Source: a virus. Taken from it: a stretch of 39,574 bases of DNA. The DNA lies in IMG/VR virus record IMGVR_UViG_3300005548_000478, positions 1-39,574 of that record; one strand, given 5' to 3'. Positions 14,825 to 21,818 of the stretch are shown piece by piece. The number at the start of each line of letters is the position of its first letter. The stretch's first letter is position 1. The notes under the pieces were generated by a model. It searched no databases, was not told the DNA's origin, and saw only the letters and a program-made list of their open reading frames with translations. Both the position numbers and the translations under genes were made by a program.

Positions 14825-16632
14825 GCTGAGTGTCTCCTGAGGTTGGGGAGGGGGCGGTCCTTCGGACCGGGGAAATGGCCGGTGATCATCTTCTCACCGC
14901 GGTAGAGGGACGAGCCGGCGAAGGTGCGCGCCTGGGCCAGCTCCGCGGGATCGACTGGCTCACCCGCCTCAGCGGCGGCCAAAATGCGGTCGGCCGCGGC
15001 AACGCGGTCTTCAATGCTCAACTCCGATCGCTTCGGCCGCTCCGTCCTGGCCATCGCGTCGGCGAGCCTTGCCTCGGACGGCAAAGCGGGCGCAGGTTGA
15101 GATGCGATGCTGTCGAGCTGGGCGGTGGACCGGTGAACCGTAGGCATCGGGAACAGGGCGAGTTGCCCGGCGCGGAGGGCGTCCTCGCGAAGCAAGGCAT
15201 CGCGCGCCTCTTCCGGGCTGAAGCGCCGCATCTTGTCGCGCAGCTCGGCCCTGCCGGTCTTCATGAAGGCGTTCTGTTGAAGGCGCGCGGCGCGGGCGAA
15301 TTGCTCCTCGGAGAAGCCAGCGCGCTCGTGGTTGACGACGGTGTCGATGAAATGGCCGTCTTCGTCGAAAGCGTAGAGGGCGCCGAGATCCTCTTCGTCG
15401 CGGCGGATCTGGACCATCCGGCCCATCCACGGCGCGAGGGCGGCCGACCAGTATTTGCCGTTCTTCCAGCGGATGCCGAGCTTGCCCACGATCGCGGTGC
15501 CCTCGGCCTTTGAGAGCGCGATCTTCAGGACGTCCTCGGAGGGTGCGCGCGTCGACGGGGCGGGGGAGCTGCACCAGCGCTGGTACGGCGTGGTCCGGAT
15601 GCCCGAATGAACGCGCTGATTGTAGACGCCGTCCACCCAGGCATCGAGAACGGCCTGCAGCTCGGCGGGCTCCATTTCGGGGACGATGACGGCGCGCCCG
15701 GTCCGTTTCTTCTCCCGCGCCCGGAGGGCCTGCGCCTGGGCCACATTGTGGCCGGCATAGCCAGCAAGCAGCTCGGCGCGCTCCCGCGTGAATGTCCCGA
15801 AGATCCGCTCGATGTGAGGCTTCTTCTCCGGGCTGCCCGGCGGGCAGGGGTGATGAGCGATCCCTAGTGTCTCGAGCGCGGAGATGATCGACCGGTTGAT
15901 GTAGCCCGAACCGTTGTCCGTCTTTACTGTCTCGGGCATCACGCCCCAGGCGCGGATGGTGTCGATGAGCAGCCGGCGCACTGATTGGCCGCTCTCGGAA
16001 TCGGCGACCAGGAAACGGGGCCGGCGGGAATAGACGTCGATAACGCCGAGGATCGCCTTGCGTCCGCCCTTGAGGTGAACGTCGACCGGCGTCGTATCCA
16101 GCTCCCACACCTGATTGGCATGGGTGATCGCCCCATCGGCGCGACCCAGCGAAACGCGATATTGGTTCCGGTATCCGTCCGGATCGCGCATCGACAGGAG
16201 CAGGGCCTTCTTCTCCTCCTCGATGCGGGCAATGAAGCGGCTCAGGCTCCGCCGTGACGGCAGCTCGCGGAAGCGGGTCGACAGGAGGGCGAGGACTGTG
16301 TTTGCCGAGCGGGGCAGCTCGGCGATGTAGGCCTCGACCGCGTCGGCGACGTCGGGATGGCGGGTGAAGAAATCCGAGCCCTTGGGGCGGCCGACTGAGC
16401 GGAGGTTAGCCGGAACGAGGCGGGCCTGGCGCTGCTCAAGCGCGGTACGGGCTGCCTCGGGCAGGGTCGCTATGTCGAAAAGCCGGACGCTCCCGCCGCG
16501 GCCGCGCTGCTCGATCCAGCGCCATCCGTCTTTCTCGGCGCGGAACAAGACGCCCCGCTTTGATCCGGGCAGCCCCGGCAGGCCAAGGCCCGCGATCTGT
16601 GCGGCGGAAAGGTGCCCCCCTGCCGCGCTCAT
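14821..16632 (-). CDS. A: Transposase, MuA-like (DDE integrase core)
   Basis: 603 residues from ATG 16632. It cuts the phage ends and joins them to target DNA for integration and replicative transposition. The N-terminal 70 residues (SAAQIAGLGLPGLPG... to ...LPEAARTAL) match the Mu end-binding winged domain. The rve core has Asp179 (WELDT), Asp239 (KTDNGSGY) and Glu275 (PHIERIFG); the D-E spacing of 35 residues is integrase-like and shorter than in Mu A. A Mu-type C-terminal beta-barrel and a B-interacting tail follow. The start is ATGA-coupled to the 23-codon micro-ORF. Confidence 0.95.
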   Translation of the reverse strand: MSAAGGHLSAAQIAGLGLPGLPGSKRGVLFRAEKDGWRWIEQRGRGGSVRLFDIATLPEAARTALEQRQARLVPANLRSVGRPKGSDFFTRHPDVADAVEAYIAELPRSANTVLALLSTRFRELPSRRSLSRFIARIEEEKKALLLSMRDPDGYRNQYRVSLGRADGAITHANQVWELDTTPVDVHLKGGRKAILGVIDVYSRRPRFLVADSESGQSVRRLLIDTIRAWGVMPETVKTDNGSGYINRSIISALETLGIAHHPCPPGSPEKKPHIERIFGTFTRERAELLAGYAGHNVAQAQALRAREKKRTGRAVIVPEMEPAELQAVLDAWVDGVYNQRVHSGIRTTPYQRWCSSPAPSTRAPSEDVLKIALSKAEGTAIVGKLGIRWKNGKYWSAALAPWMGRMVQIRRDEEDLGALYAFDEDGHFIDTVVNHERAGFSEEQFARAARLQQNAFMKTGRAELRDKMRRFSPEEARDALLREDALRAGQLALFPMPTVHRSTAQLDSIASQPAPALPSEARLADAMARTERPKRSELSIEDRVAAADRILAAAEAGEPVDPAELAQARTFAGSSLYRGEKMITGHFPGPKDRPLPNLRRHSA

Positions 16633-16700
16633 CGAACTGTCTCGCCCAGAGACGCGGGCACTACGGATTGCTTCTTGCCAAGATGTCGCTGCATAATCAT
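16629..16700 (-). CDS. 23-codon micro-ORF coupling ner-like gene and transposase
   Basis: ATG 16700 overlaps the stop of the Cro/YdaS-like gene (ATGA), and its own TGA (16631-16629) overlaps the transposase ATG (ATGA). The 23 residues begin MIMQRHLGKKQ. The transposase frame has no start codon in this stretch, so ribosomes reaching the transposase by coupling must translate this ORF. It may be a leader that sets transposase dose rather than a functional peptide. Confidence 0.5.
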   Translation of the reverse strand: MIMQRHLGKKQSVVPASLGETVR

Positions 16701-16927
16701 GCGCGCTCCAGCTCTTTGGGGTAAATGTCGGGGCGCAGCTCATGACGCGACACGCCTGTTGCCGCTTCGGCGGCGAGCACCCGCTCAGCGGGCATGCGTC
16801 GGCTGCGGTGCAGCCATTTCCAGACTGCAGCCTGTGACACGCCGCAGATCCGCGCGAAATTCGACTGGGAGCCGGCAAGCGCGACGGCTTCCTGAAGCGA
16901 CTCCAGCGGCTGAGGTTCTATAACCAT
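16697..16927 (-). CDS. Cro/YdaS-like early regulator (Ner position)
   Basis: 76 residues from ATG 16927. Helix-turn-helix of YdaS/Cro type: LQEAVALAGSQSNFARICGV, then SQAAVWKWLHRSRRMPAERV and a closing VSRHELRPDIYP. It is the first gene of the leftward operon, divergent from the repressor, so it takes the place of Mu Ner, which turns down repressor and early transcription. Its ATG lies inside the first operator-like repeat, so binding there would affect its own expression. No Shine-Dalgarno was seen. Confidence 0.85.
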   Translation of the reverse strand: MVIEPQPLESLQEAVALAGSQSNFARICGVSQAAVWKWLHRSRRMPAERVLAAEAATGVSRHELRPDIYPKELERA

Positions 16928-16929
16928 GG

Positions 16930-16957
16930 TTGTAGCGTCTAAAACCAAAGTTATAGC
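16930..16957 (+). promoter_or_regulatory. Possible repressor promoter
   Basis: TTGTAG (16930-16935) and TATAGC (16952-16957) are 16 bases apart and each lies within an operator-like repeat. Transcription would begin near 16964, shortly before ATG 16979. Confidence 0.35.
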
Positions 16958-16965
16958 TTCGTCAA
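16950..16965 (-). promoter_or_regulatory. Possible early (leftward) promoter elements
   Basis: On the minus strand TATAAC (16955-16950) is a good -10 for the leftward operon but has only a weak -35 upstream. TTGACG (16965-16960) is a good -35 but then needs a poor -10 near TAGACG. The elements overlap operator-like repeats, so repression is expected whichever is used. Confidence 0.3.
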
Positions 16966-16978
16966 GCGCCAAAGTTGG

Positions 16979-17677
16979 ATGGCGCGCTACAACCAAATCT
17001 ATAGCCTGCCGTCCGTGATCAAGGCGGACCGGTTGGTCGCTCGAATGAGCGAGCTGGGGCTCAGTCAGTCTGAGCTGGGGCGACGCGTCGGCGTTTCTCA
17101 GGCGACGATCGCGAAGCTTGCCCAGGGCAAGTCCTACGGCAGCTCCCACCTCCATGCGATCGCGCGCGAGCTGCACACGACACCCGGTTTCCTCCTGGGC
17201 GAGAGCAGCGATCCCAGCGAGACGGCTTCCGCGCTGCCTTCCCCAACGGCGCTGGCCGATCAGTTGGACGCCGTGCTGCTCCCCGAGGTCGAGGTGAGCT
17301 ATTCGATGGGGGGCGGGTCCGTCATCGAGGACTGGCCCGTCGTCCGGCAAGTGCCTTTCAGCCGCACCTGGCTACGAAACCTCACCAGCTCGCCGGCCTC
17401 CGAATTGGTGGTCGCTCGGGGCGAGGGAGATTCAATGATCCCGACCATCCTCGACCAGGACCTGGTCATCATCGACCTCTCACAGAAGACGCCGCGGCAG
17501 AACGATCGCATCTGGGCGATGAGCTATGGGGGGCTCGGAATGATAAAGCGGTTTCGCCAGCTCCCGGACGGGACGGCTCAGATCAACAGCGACAATACGG
17601 CCGTCACCCCAATTCACGCGGTCGACGGGGAGGTCTTCATCGTCGGGCGGGTTTGCGGTGTCATCCGCAAGATCTAG
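16979..17677 (+). CDS. Phage repressor, XRE helix-turn-helix with S24 peptidase-like domain
   Basis: 232 residues. Helix-turn-helix at about 26-50 (GLSQSELGRRVGVSQATI). C-terminal S24 fold with the nucleophile-type GDSM (Ser152) and Lys190 in GMIKRF. No Ala-Gly pair is seen in the linker at the usual cleavage position (a SMGGG stretch is there), so self-cleavage is uncertain. The start is not settled: ATG 16979 puts the last operator repeat inside the gene, while GTG 17015 would place all repeats upstream and keep the whole helix-turn-helix. Maintains lysogeny. Confidence 0.9.
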   Translation: MARYNQIYSLPSVIKADRLVARMSELGLSQSELGRRVGVSQATIAKLAQGKSYGSSHLHAIARELHTTPGFLLGESSDPSETASALPSPTALADQLDAVLLPEVEVSYSMGGGSVIEDWPVVRQVPFSRTWLRNLTSSPASELVVARGEGDSMIPTILDQDLVIIDLSQKTPRQNDRIWAMSYGGLGMIKRFRQLPDGTAQINSDNTAVTPIHAVDGEVFIVGRVCGVIRKI

Positions 17678-17889
17678 CGCCGATCCTGCCGCTCCAGCCA
17701 GGCGGGGACCGTGTAAAAGACCTGCCCGCTATGCTCGTCGCGATCGGCGTTGCCGCTCTCGATCGCGTCGGCCTGGGCGTCCGCCAGCTTGTCGCGCCAA
17801 GGCCCGATCGGGCGGTCGAACATCATGAGACGCCAGCGCGGGCCGGAGGCTTTCGTCGGCGAATCTGGGGGGCTATCTATTTGCGGCAT
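17674..17889 (-). CDS. Small hypothetical protein, convergent with repressor
   Basis: 71 residues from ATG 17889 (an upstream ATG at 17928 is possible). It contains a GPRWRLMMFDRPIGPWRDKL segment and ends VFYTVPAWLERQDRR. Its TAG and the repressor's TAG share the palindrome CTAG, so the two genes meet with no terminator space between. Function unknown. Confidence 0.6.
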   Translation of the reverse strand: MPQIDSPPDSPTKASGPRWRLMMFDRPIGPWRDKLADAQADAIESGNADRDEHSGQVFYTVPAWLERQDRR

Positions 17890-17908
17890 GGGACGGTCCA
17901 AGGAAAGA

Positions 17909-18424
17909 ATGATGAGGCTCAAAGTCATTATCCTAGCGCTAGGCCTGATATCGTCGATCGGGTTTGCCCAGGCAACAAATGCGGGTGGCGGGTGGACCTA
18001 TGCTGAGCGCACCGATCCGCTCACGGATCTTCGAACGGCATCCGCGCGAGTGCGCTCCACCGATGGGGCTGCCCAGCTCGTCTTCACCTGCCTCTCGTCC
18101 GATCCCGGCCGGCAGCTGTCCTTTCAGTTTCTGCCCCGCGCGTTCCTCGGCTCGGCCGCGGGAACGGTCACCTTGCGCGCCGATGGCGGCCCGCTCCTCA
18201 CGGACCTCTGGGATCATGTCTACCGAGGCGCGTACATCGCGGACCAGGGCCGCGTGTACGAGATTGCGCGGGCGATCGCCGATCATGACACCCTTTTCGT
18301 CCGGGCGCTCAATTACGAAGGCCAGCCCGTCGATGGGACATTCCACATTGCCGGCGCAAGGTCTCAGATCGAGGCGGTGCTGTCGGCCTGCGGGAAGCCG
18401 CCCCTCGGCGCCGCATCCAAGTAG
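17909..18424 (+). CDS. Secreted/periplasmic hypothetical protein
   Basis: 171 residues from ATG 17909, with AGGAAAG upstream. A signal peptide is clear (about residues 1-24, LKVIILALGLISSIGFAQA). The mature part begins with GGWTYAERTDPLTDLRTASA and has LVFTCLSS and a late SACG; the two cysteines may form a disulfide. The pattern of a DPxTD motif followed by a beta-rich domain recalls small periplasmic inhibitor-like proteins, but no family is certain. Probably a lysogenic-conversion gene. Confidence 0.75.
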   Translation: MMRLKVIILALGLISSIGFAQATNAGGGWTYAERTDPLTDLRTASARVRSTDGAAQLVFTCLSSDPGRQLSFQFLPRAFLGSAAGTVTLRADGGPLLTDLWDHVYRGAYIADQGRVYEIARAIADHDTLFVRALNYEGQPVDGTFHIAGARSQIEAVLSACGKPPLGAASK

Positions 18425-18450
18425 AATGACCGCCCGGCCTGGATAGGCTG

Positions 18451-18474
18451 AAAAATCGACCAGGACGCGCCTGG
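18451..18474 (-). terminator. Possible intrinsic terminator for the 18565-18915 gene
   Basis: Reading leftward: CCAGG-CGCGT-CCTGG (18474-18460) followed by TCGA and TTTTT (18455-18451). It lies between two convergent genes, about 90 bases past the stop of the minus-strand gene. The stem is short but GC-rich. Confidence 0.4.
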
Positions 18475-18564
18475 AGCGCCTGGGCGGCCCTAGGACACCC
18501 AAAATGGCCGGAACACGCGTGGGCGGCTTGCCCAGCGCCCCCTGGCGCCCGTTTGAGCCCGATC

Positions 18565-18915
18565 TCACTGCCCGCCTCCGTTCCCCTCGCGCATGGTCCA
18601 CTCGCGCCAAAGCATCGAGCCGATCTCGTCGGGCCGCTCAATCCCGAGTGCGCGATAGATCCAGCCGAGGTCGCCATTGGCGACGCTGTAGCTCCAAGGC
18701 GACTTCTCGCTGCCAAGGGATCGCCACAATCGATTGTAAGGCTCCCGATCGCGGCGGCCGCCGTAGACCCAGAGATAGGCAAGGGCGAAGCGGATGGCGA
18801 AACTTCGCCGGGGTGTCCGGTAGCGGCATTCGACCACGGCATCCTCCAAGGCCAGCAGTGCTTTGTCGCGCAGCTGGTCGGCGATAAGCAGGTCAAAGGG
18901 AGGCCGAATCGCCAT
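18565..18915 (-). CDS. Hypothetical protein of accessory region
   Basis: 116 residues from ATG 18915, sharing the palindrome CATG with the start of the divergent neighbour. Helical N-terminus (LLIADQLRDKALLALEDAV), Trp/Tyr-rich middle (ALAYLWVYGGRRDREPYNRLW) and a GWIYRALGIERPDEIG segment. No family recognised. Confidence 0.66.
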   Translation of the reverse strand: MAIRPPFDLLIADQLRDKALLALEDAVVECRYRTPRRSFAIRFALAYLWVYGGRRDREPYNRLWRSLGSEKSPWSYSVANGDLGWIYRALGIERPDEIGSMLWREWTMREGNGGGQ

Positions 18916-19129
18916 GGCGGGAACAGAAATGGAACATCCACCCGATGTTCGCAAGGCGGCCCCGCGCCGTTTCGTCGCGACCAAGGCTTATTGGGCCGGC
19001 GTCATGACGATGCTGATGCTGGCTGGCGCCTATGCCGCGGTCACCGGATGGATCACCTCGCGGGCCTCGATAGGGGCTCGAGCAAACACGGTCACAGGAC
19101 AGCTGCCGCAGCGCCTCGGAAAACTTTGA
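18914..19129 (+). CDS. Small single-span membrane protein
   Basis: 71 residues from ATG 18914, chosen because GGGAGG precedes it at good spacing; ATG 18929 is a weaker option. After a polar basic N-terminus there is one hydrophobic helix (about residues 27-45, AYWAGVMTMLMLAGAYAAV). It overlaps the divergent gene by two bases within CATG. Function unknown. Confidence 0.6.
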   Translation: MAGTEMEHPPDVRKAAPRRFVATKAYWAGVMTMLMLAGAYAAVTGWITSRASIGARANTVTGQLPQRLGKL

Positions 19130-19185
19130 CGCGCTAAGCTGACAGGCGACCTTTCCATAGGCGAAACAAGCCCTATCTTCCTCCC

Positions 19186-20223
19186 ATGGCGGTGGATGAA
19201 AAGGCTGACCCGGACGACGTCGAACGGGAGGAGCGACATTTCTTGCAGGCCCTGGTGGCTGCTGGACTCGTTAGCGAAGATCCCGAGGTGGGTCCGAACT
19301 TAGTCTATCCCCTGCCAGAGGCTGCCGAAATTATTAGGATCGTCGGCGGATACAACACGAATCGAACGATCGGCCGAAAAATAAGGTGCGCGGCCTGCCC
19401 GCAGCACCAGCATCATTTCCGCGGCTTCCGAGTTGAACTGTCAGACACGCGCCAAGCCAACATTGGCTTCAACTGCGGGGAGCATCATTTTGGTGAAGGC
19501 GCCTGGAAGGTTGCCCTCAACGACTATGAAGCTCGCGTAGAGGCCGCTCACTACAACGCCCGTGTCGCGCCAACCTTAGTGCTCCTCGATAAAATATTGC
19601 CGATGGTCGACGGATGGCACGAGCGGACTAAGGAGCTAGCAAGGGAGTTTTCCCATTTCCGAAGGTCCCTGCCGGAGTTGCACGCCGCCCTCGTGCGAGT
19701 GTGCCAGTATCGAGAGGGCCGTCTGGAGCTTGAAGAACAAGTAACGAGAGCCGTCACAACCAAGGTCGGCAAGGAGCAATTCAAGAGGGTCACCGAGGTG
19801 ACCCTCGTTGGACGAGTTCCCTTCCCCGGACTGTTTGTAGGCGACGGGCCGAATTCGAGCCTCGTGGGTGCAAAGCAACTGATCGCAACTGCGGTCACTT
19901 TGCTCAACGGCAAGCGGGACACAATCAGTTTGGCCAAGGTGTTCCGCGATCTCAGGCAGGCAAGGCAGCTGCTAAGGGAGGCCTCCGATCGACATGCGGG
20001 CGCCCTGAGTAACTTGGACCCATCGTGGCTGCCCGGACTCTGTAAATGGGCAAATGCGCACGCTGCCATACCGCGCTGGCATGAAACCGAAGGCCGCTCG
20101 ATCGTAGACGACTACGGCCTCAAATTCACACTGCCCGATCCTGACGAGCTTGGCCCTTCACCGTTTGCCGAGATCGACGGCGTCTGGAGCACGTTCGGCG
20201 CCGTTGAGGTCGACGAAGCGTAA
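19186..20223 (+). CDS. Accessory protein of unknown function with Cys/His cluster
   Basis: 345 residues. A possible metal site lies at Cys68, Cys71, His74, His76, His77, Cys97, His100 and His101 (CAACPQHQHH, later NCGEHH). The rest is mainly helical (ELAREFSHFRRSLPELHAALVRV; VFRDLRQARQLLREASDRH). Base composition and codon use look less GC-biased than the flanking phage genes, suggesting recent acquisition. It stands alone on the plus strand between the control region and head genes, where phages often carry defence or conversion genes; function unknown. Confidence 0.75.
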   Translation: MAVDEKADPDDVEREERHFLQALVAAGLVSEDPEVGPNLVYPLPEAAEIIRIVGGYNTNRTIGRKIRCAACPQHQHHFRGFRVELSDTRQANIGFNCGEHHFGEGAWKVALNDYEARVEAAHYNARVAPTLVLLDKILPMVDGWHERTKELAREFSHFRRSLPELHAALVRVCQYREGRLELEEQVTRAVTTKVGKEQFKRVTEVTLVGRVPFPGLFVGDGPNSSLVGAKQLIATAVTLLNGKRDTISLAKVFRDLRQARQLLREASDRHAGALSNLDPSWLPGLCKWANAHAAIPRWHETEGRSIVDDYGLKFTLPDPDELGPSPFAEIDGVWSTFGAVEVDEA

Positions 20224-20386
20224 TAGCGTTTTCGCCGTCCGGCGGGGCAGCGGATCAATCCTCTGACTGCATGTCGCGGCTTGCGCGATTTCGTTTCGGG
20301 CGTCAAAAGACAGCGAAGCCTCGAACTCGCTCCCCTTAAACCGGTTGAAGCAGAGCCAGGGCAATTCCTCCCCGTATCCCAGCGAC

Positions 20387-21358
20387 ATGGGGACGGCATC
20401 CGCAATCAGGGTCATCAAGCCCGGCACCTACACGTCGGTGGAGGGGACGAAGGTCTCGTTCACGCTTGCCGACTTGGAGGCGGCCGCGGCCGCATATGAC
20501 GCGGAAAGCGATCCCGCACCGCTGGTGATTGGTCACCCGAAGCTCGACGCGCCGGCCTACGGCTGGGCGAAAGAGCTGAAGATCGAAGACGGCGAGCTGG
20601 TCGCAGTCGCGGATCCGGCAACGCTTGAGCCAGCCTTCGCCGAAGCGGTGAACGCCGGCCGCTATCGCCGGATCTCCGGTCGCTTCTACCAGCCCAACAG
20701 CGCCGGCAATCCGAAGCCGGGCAGCTTCTATTTGCAGCACATCGGCTTCCTCGGAGCCGCGGCGCCGGCCGTGAAGGGCCTCGGCACCGTGAGCCTGGCC
20801 GAGGGCGATGGCACCAACCTCTTTTCAATCGAAACCGACAACCAGGAGAATCAAATGTCCGACCAGGATCGCAACGTCGCCTTCGCCGAGCGCGAAGCCG
20901 AAATCGTCCGCCGCGAGGAGGCGATCAACGCCCAGGAAACCGAGCTGTCCGCCCGCGAGCAGACCGCGGCGCAGATCCTGCACCAGGCGAACGTCTCGTT
21001 CGCCGAGCAGCTCGTTGCCGACGTCAAGCTGGCCCCGGCCGGCAAGGACATGCTCATCGGCCTGCTGGACACGCTCGATGGCGCGAAGTCCGACGTGATC
21101 AGCTTCGGCGAAGGTAACGCCGAGCTGGCGCCGGCTGCAATTCTCCGGAAGCTTCTGGTCGGCGCGCAGCCGCTGATCTCGCTCGGCGAGGCCGCTCCGG
21201 GCACCAAGGAGAATGAGGACCCGCCGGTCAGCTTCGCCGCGCCGCAGGGCTTCGACGTCGATGCGAAGCGGCTGGAGATCCATACGCGCGCTCTGGAGAT
21301 GCAGGCGGCGGATCCGAACCTTTCCTACCTCGACGCCTGCAAGCGCGCGGGCGCCTAG
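20387..21358 (+). CDS. Prohead protease with fused scaffold, Mu gpI-like
   Basis: 323 residues from ATG 20387; a TTG at 20345 is less likely. Neither has a clear Shine-Dalgarno. The first 150 residues resemble the Mu I protease family (IKPGTYTSVEGTKVSFTLADLE, PLVIGHPKLDAPAYGWAKELK, AVNAGRYRRISGRFY). The remainder is a helical scaffold rich in Glu and Ala. It starts the rightward structural operon. In Mu the same gene yields a protease and a scaffold (Z) from an internal start. Confidence 0.85.
   Translation: MGTASAIRVIKPGTYTSVEGTKVSFTLADLEAAAAAYDAESDPAPLVIGHPKLDAPAYGWAKELKIEDGELVAVADPATLEPAFAEAVNAGRYRRISGRFYQPNSAGNPKPGSFYLQHIGFLGAAAPAVKGLGTVSLAEGDGTNLFSIETDNQENQMSDQDRNVAFAEREAEIVRREEAINAQETELSAREQTAAQILHQANVSFAEQLVADVKLAPAGKDMLIGLLDTLDGAKSDVISFGEGNAELAPAAILRKLLVGAQPLISLGEAAPGTKENEDPPVSFAAPQGFDVDAKRLEIHTRALEMQAADPNLSYLDACKRAGA
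20855..21358 (+). CDS. Internal in-frame scaffold protein start (Mu Z-like)
   Basis: ATG 20855, in frame with the protease gene, is preceded by AGGAG (20844-20848) with six bases of spacing, the best ribosome-binding site of the whole gene. Translation from here gives a 167-residue scaffold beginning MSDQDRNVAFAEREAEI, largely coiled-coil, without the protease domain. This reproduces the nested I/Z arrangement of Mu. Confidence 0.7.
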   Translation: MSDQDRNVAFAEREAEIVRREEAINAQETELSAREQTAAQILHQANVSFAEQLVADVKLAPAGKDMLIGLLDTLDGAKSDVISFGEGNAELAPAAILRKLLVGAQPLISLGEAAPGTKENEDPPVSFAAPQGFDVDAKRLEIHTRALEMQAADPNLSYLDACKRAGA

Positions 21359-21421
21359 CCGCGCTCGCCGAGCCTATCCGCCACCGCCAAGCCGGCCACT
21401 GCCGCACAAGAAGGAAGTCCG

Positions 21422-21769
21422 ATGCAGAAAACCCCGATCCTGACGCTCACCAGCATCGCCACTGCCGCGATCATCGACAACCGGTTCGTCGATTATGACG
21501 GGTCGCTCTGCGACGTGGCCGGCGCCCAGCCGATGGGCGTCTCGGTCACCGACGCCGACATCGGCCGTGCCTTCGCGGTCGACGTCCTCGGCACGACGAT
21601 CGTCGAGGCCGGTGCCGCCATTCCGCTCGGCGCCAAGGGCCTCACGCCCGTCAAGACCGACGCGAACGGCAAGGCCATCGCCCAGGGGGGCGTCGGCGTG
21701 ATCGCCGGCTACGCGCTGCAGGCGGCCGCGGGCGACGGCTCCAAGATCGAGATCAGGCTCACCGTCTAA
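21422..21769 (+). CDS. Capsid decoration protein (DUF2190-like)
   Basis: 115 residues with small beta-barrel character: repeated strands around AQPMGVSVTDADIG, GTTIVEAGAAIPLGAKG and GGVGVIAGYALQAA. This is the pattern of DUF2190 head-stabilising proteins, which bind the outside of the capsid. It lies between protease/scaffold and the major capsid gene, the usual position. Confidence 0.82.
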   Translation: MQKTPILTLTSIATAAIIDNRFVDYDGSLCDVAGAQPMGVSVTDADIGRAFAVDVLGTTIVEAGAAIPLGAKGLTPVKTDANGKAIAQGGVGVIAGYALQAAAGDGSKIEIRLTV

Positions 21770-21818
21770 GGCGCAGCCAACTCCACCACCCGACCTTCCA
21801 AGAGAGGAACCTACTGCG

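Larger units (their letters stand above)
16922..17005. promoter_or_regulatory. Operator array of 15-bp direct repeats in the early control region
   Basis: Three direct copies on the plus strand: AACCATGGTTGTAGC (16922-16936), AACCAAAGTTATAGC (16943-16957) and AACCAAATCTATAGC (16991-17005). A degenerate copy sits at 16967-16981 (shared core CCAAAGTT). Starts are spaced 21, 24 and 24 bases, about two helical turns. The first copy contains the perfect palindrome AACCATGGTT. Placement between divergent regulator genes makes these the likely binding sites of the repressor and the Cro-like protein. Confidence 0.72.

Noticed and set aside
20158-20427. 89-codon minus-strand open frame (from 20388 if its internal ATG is used)
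   Set aside because: Overlaps the ends of two plus-strand genes and has no recognisable features; cannot be supported although part of it lies in the gap before the protease gene.
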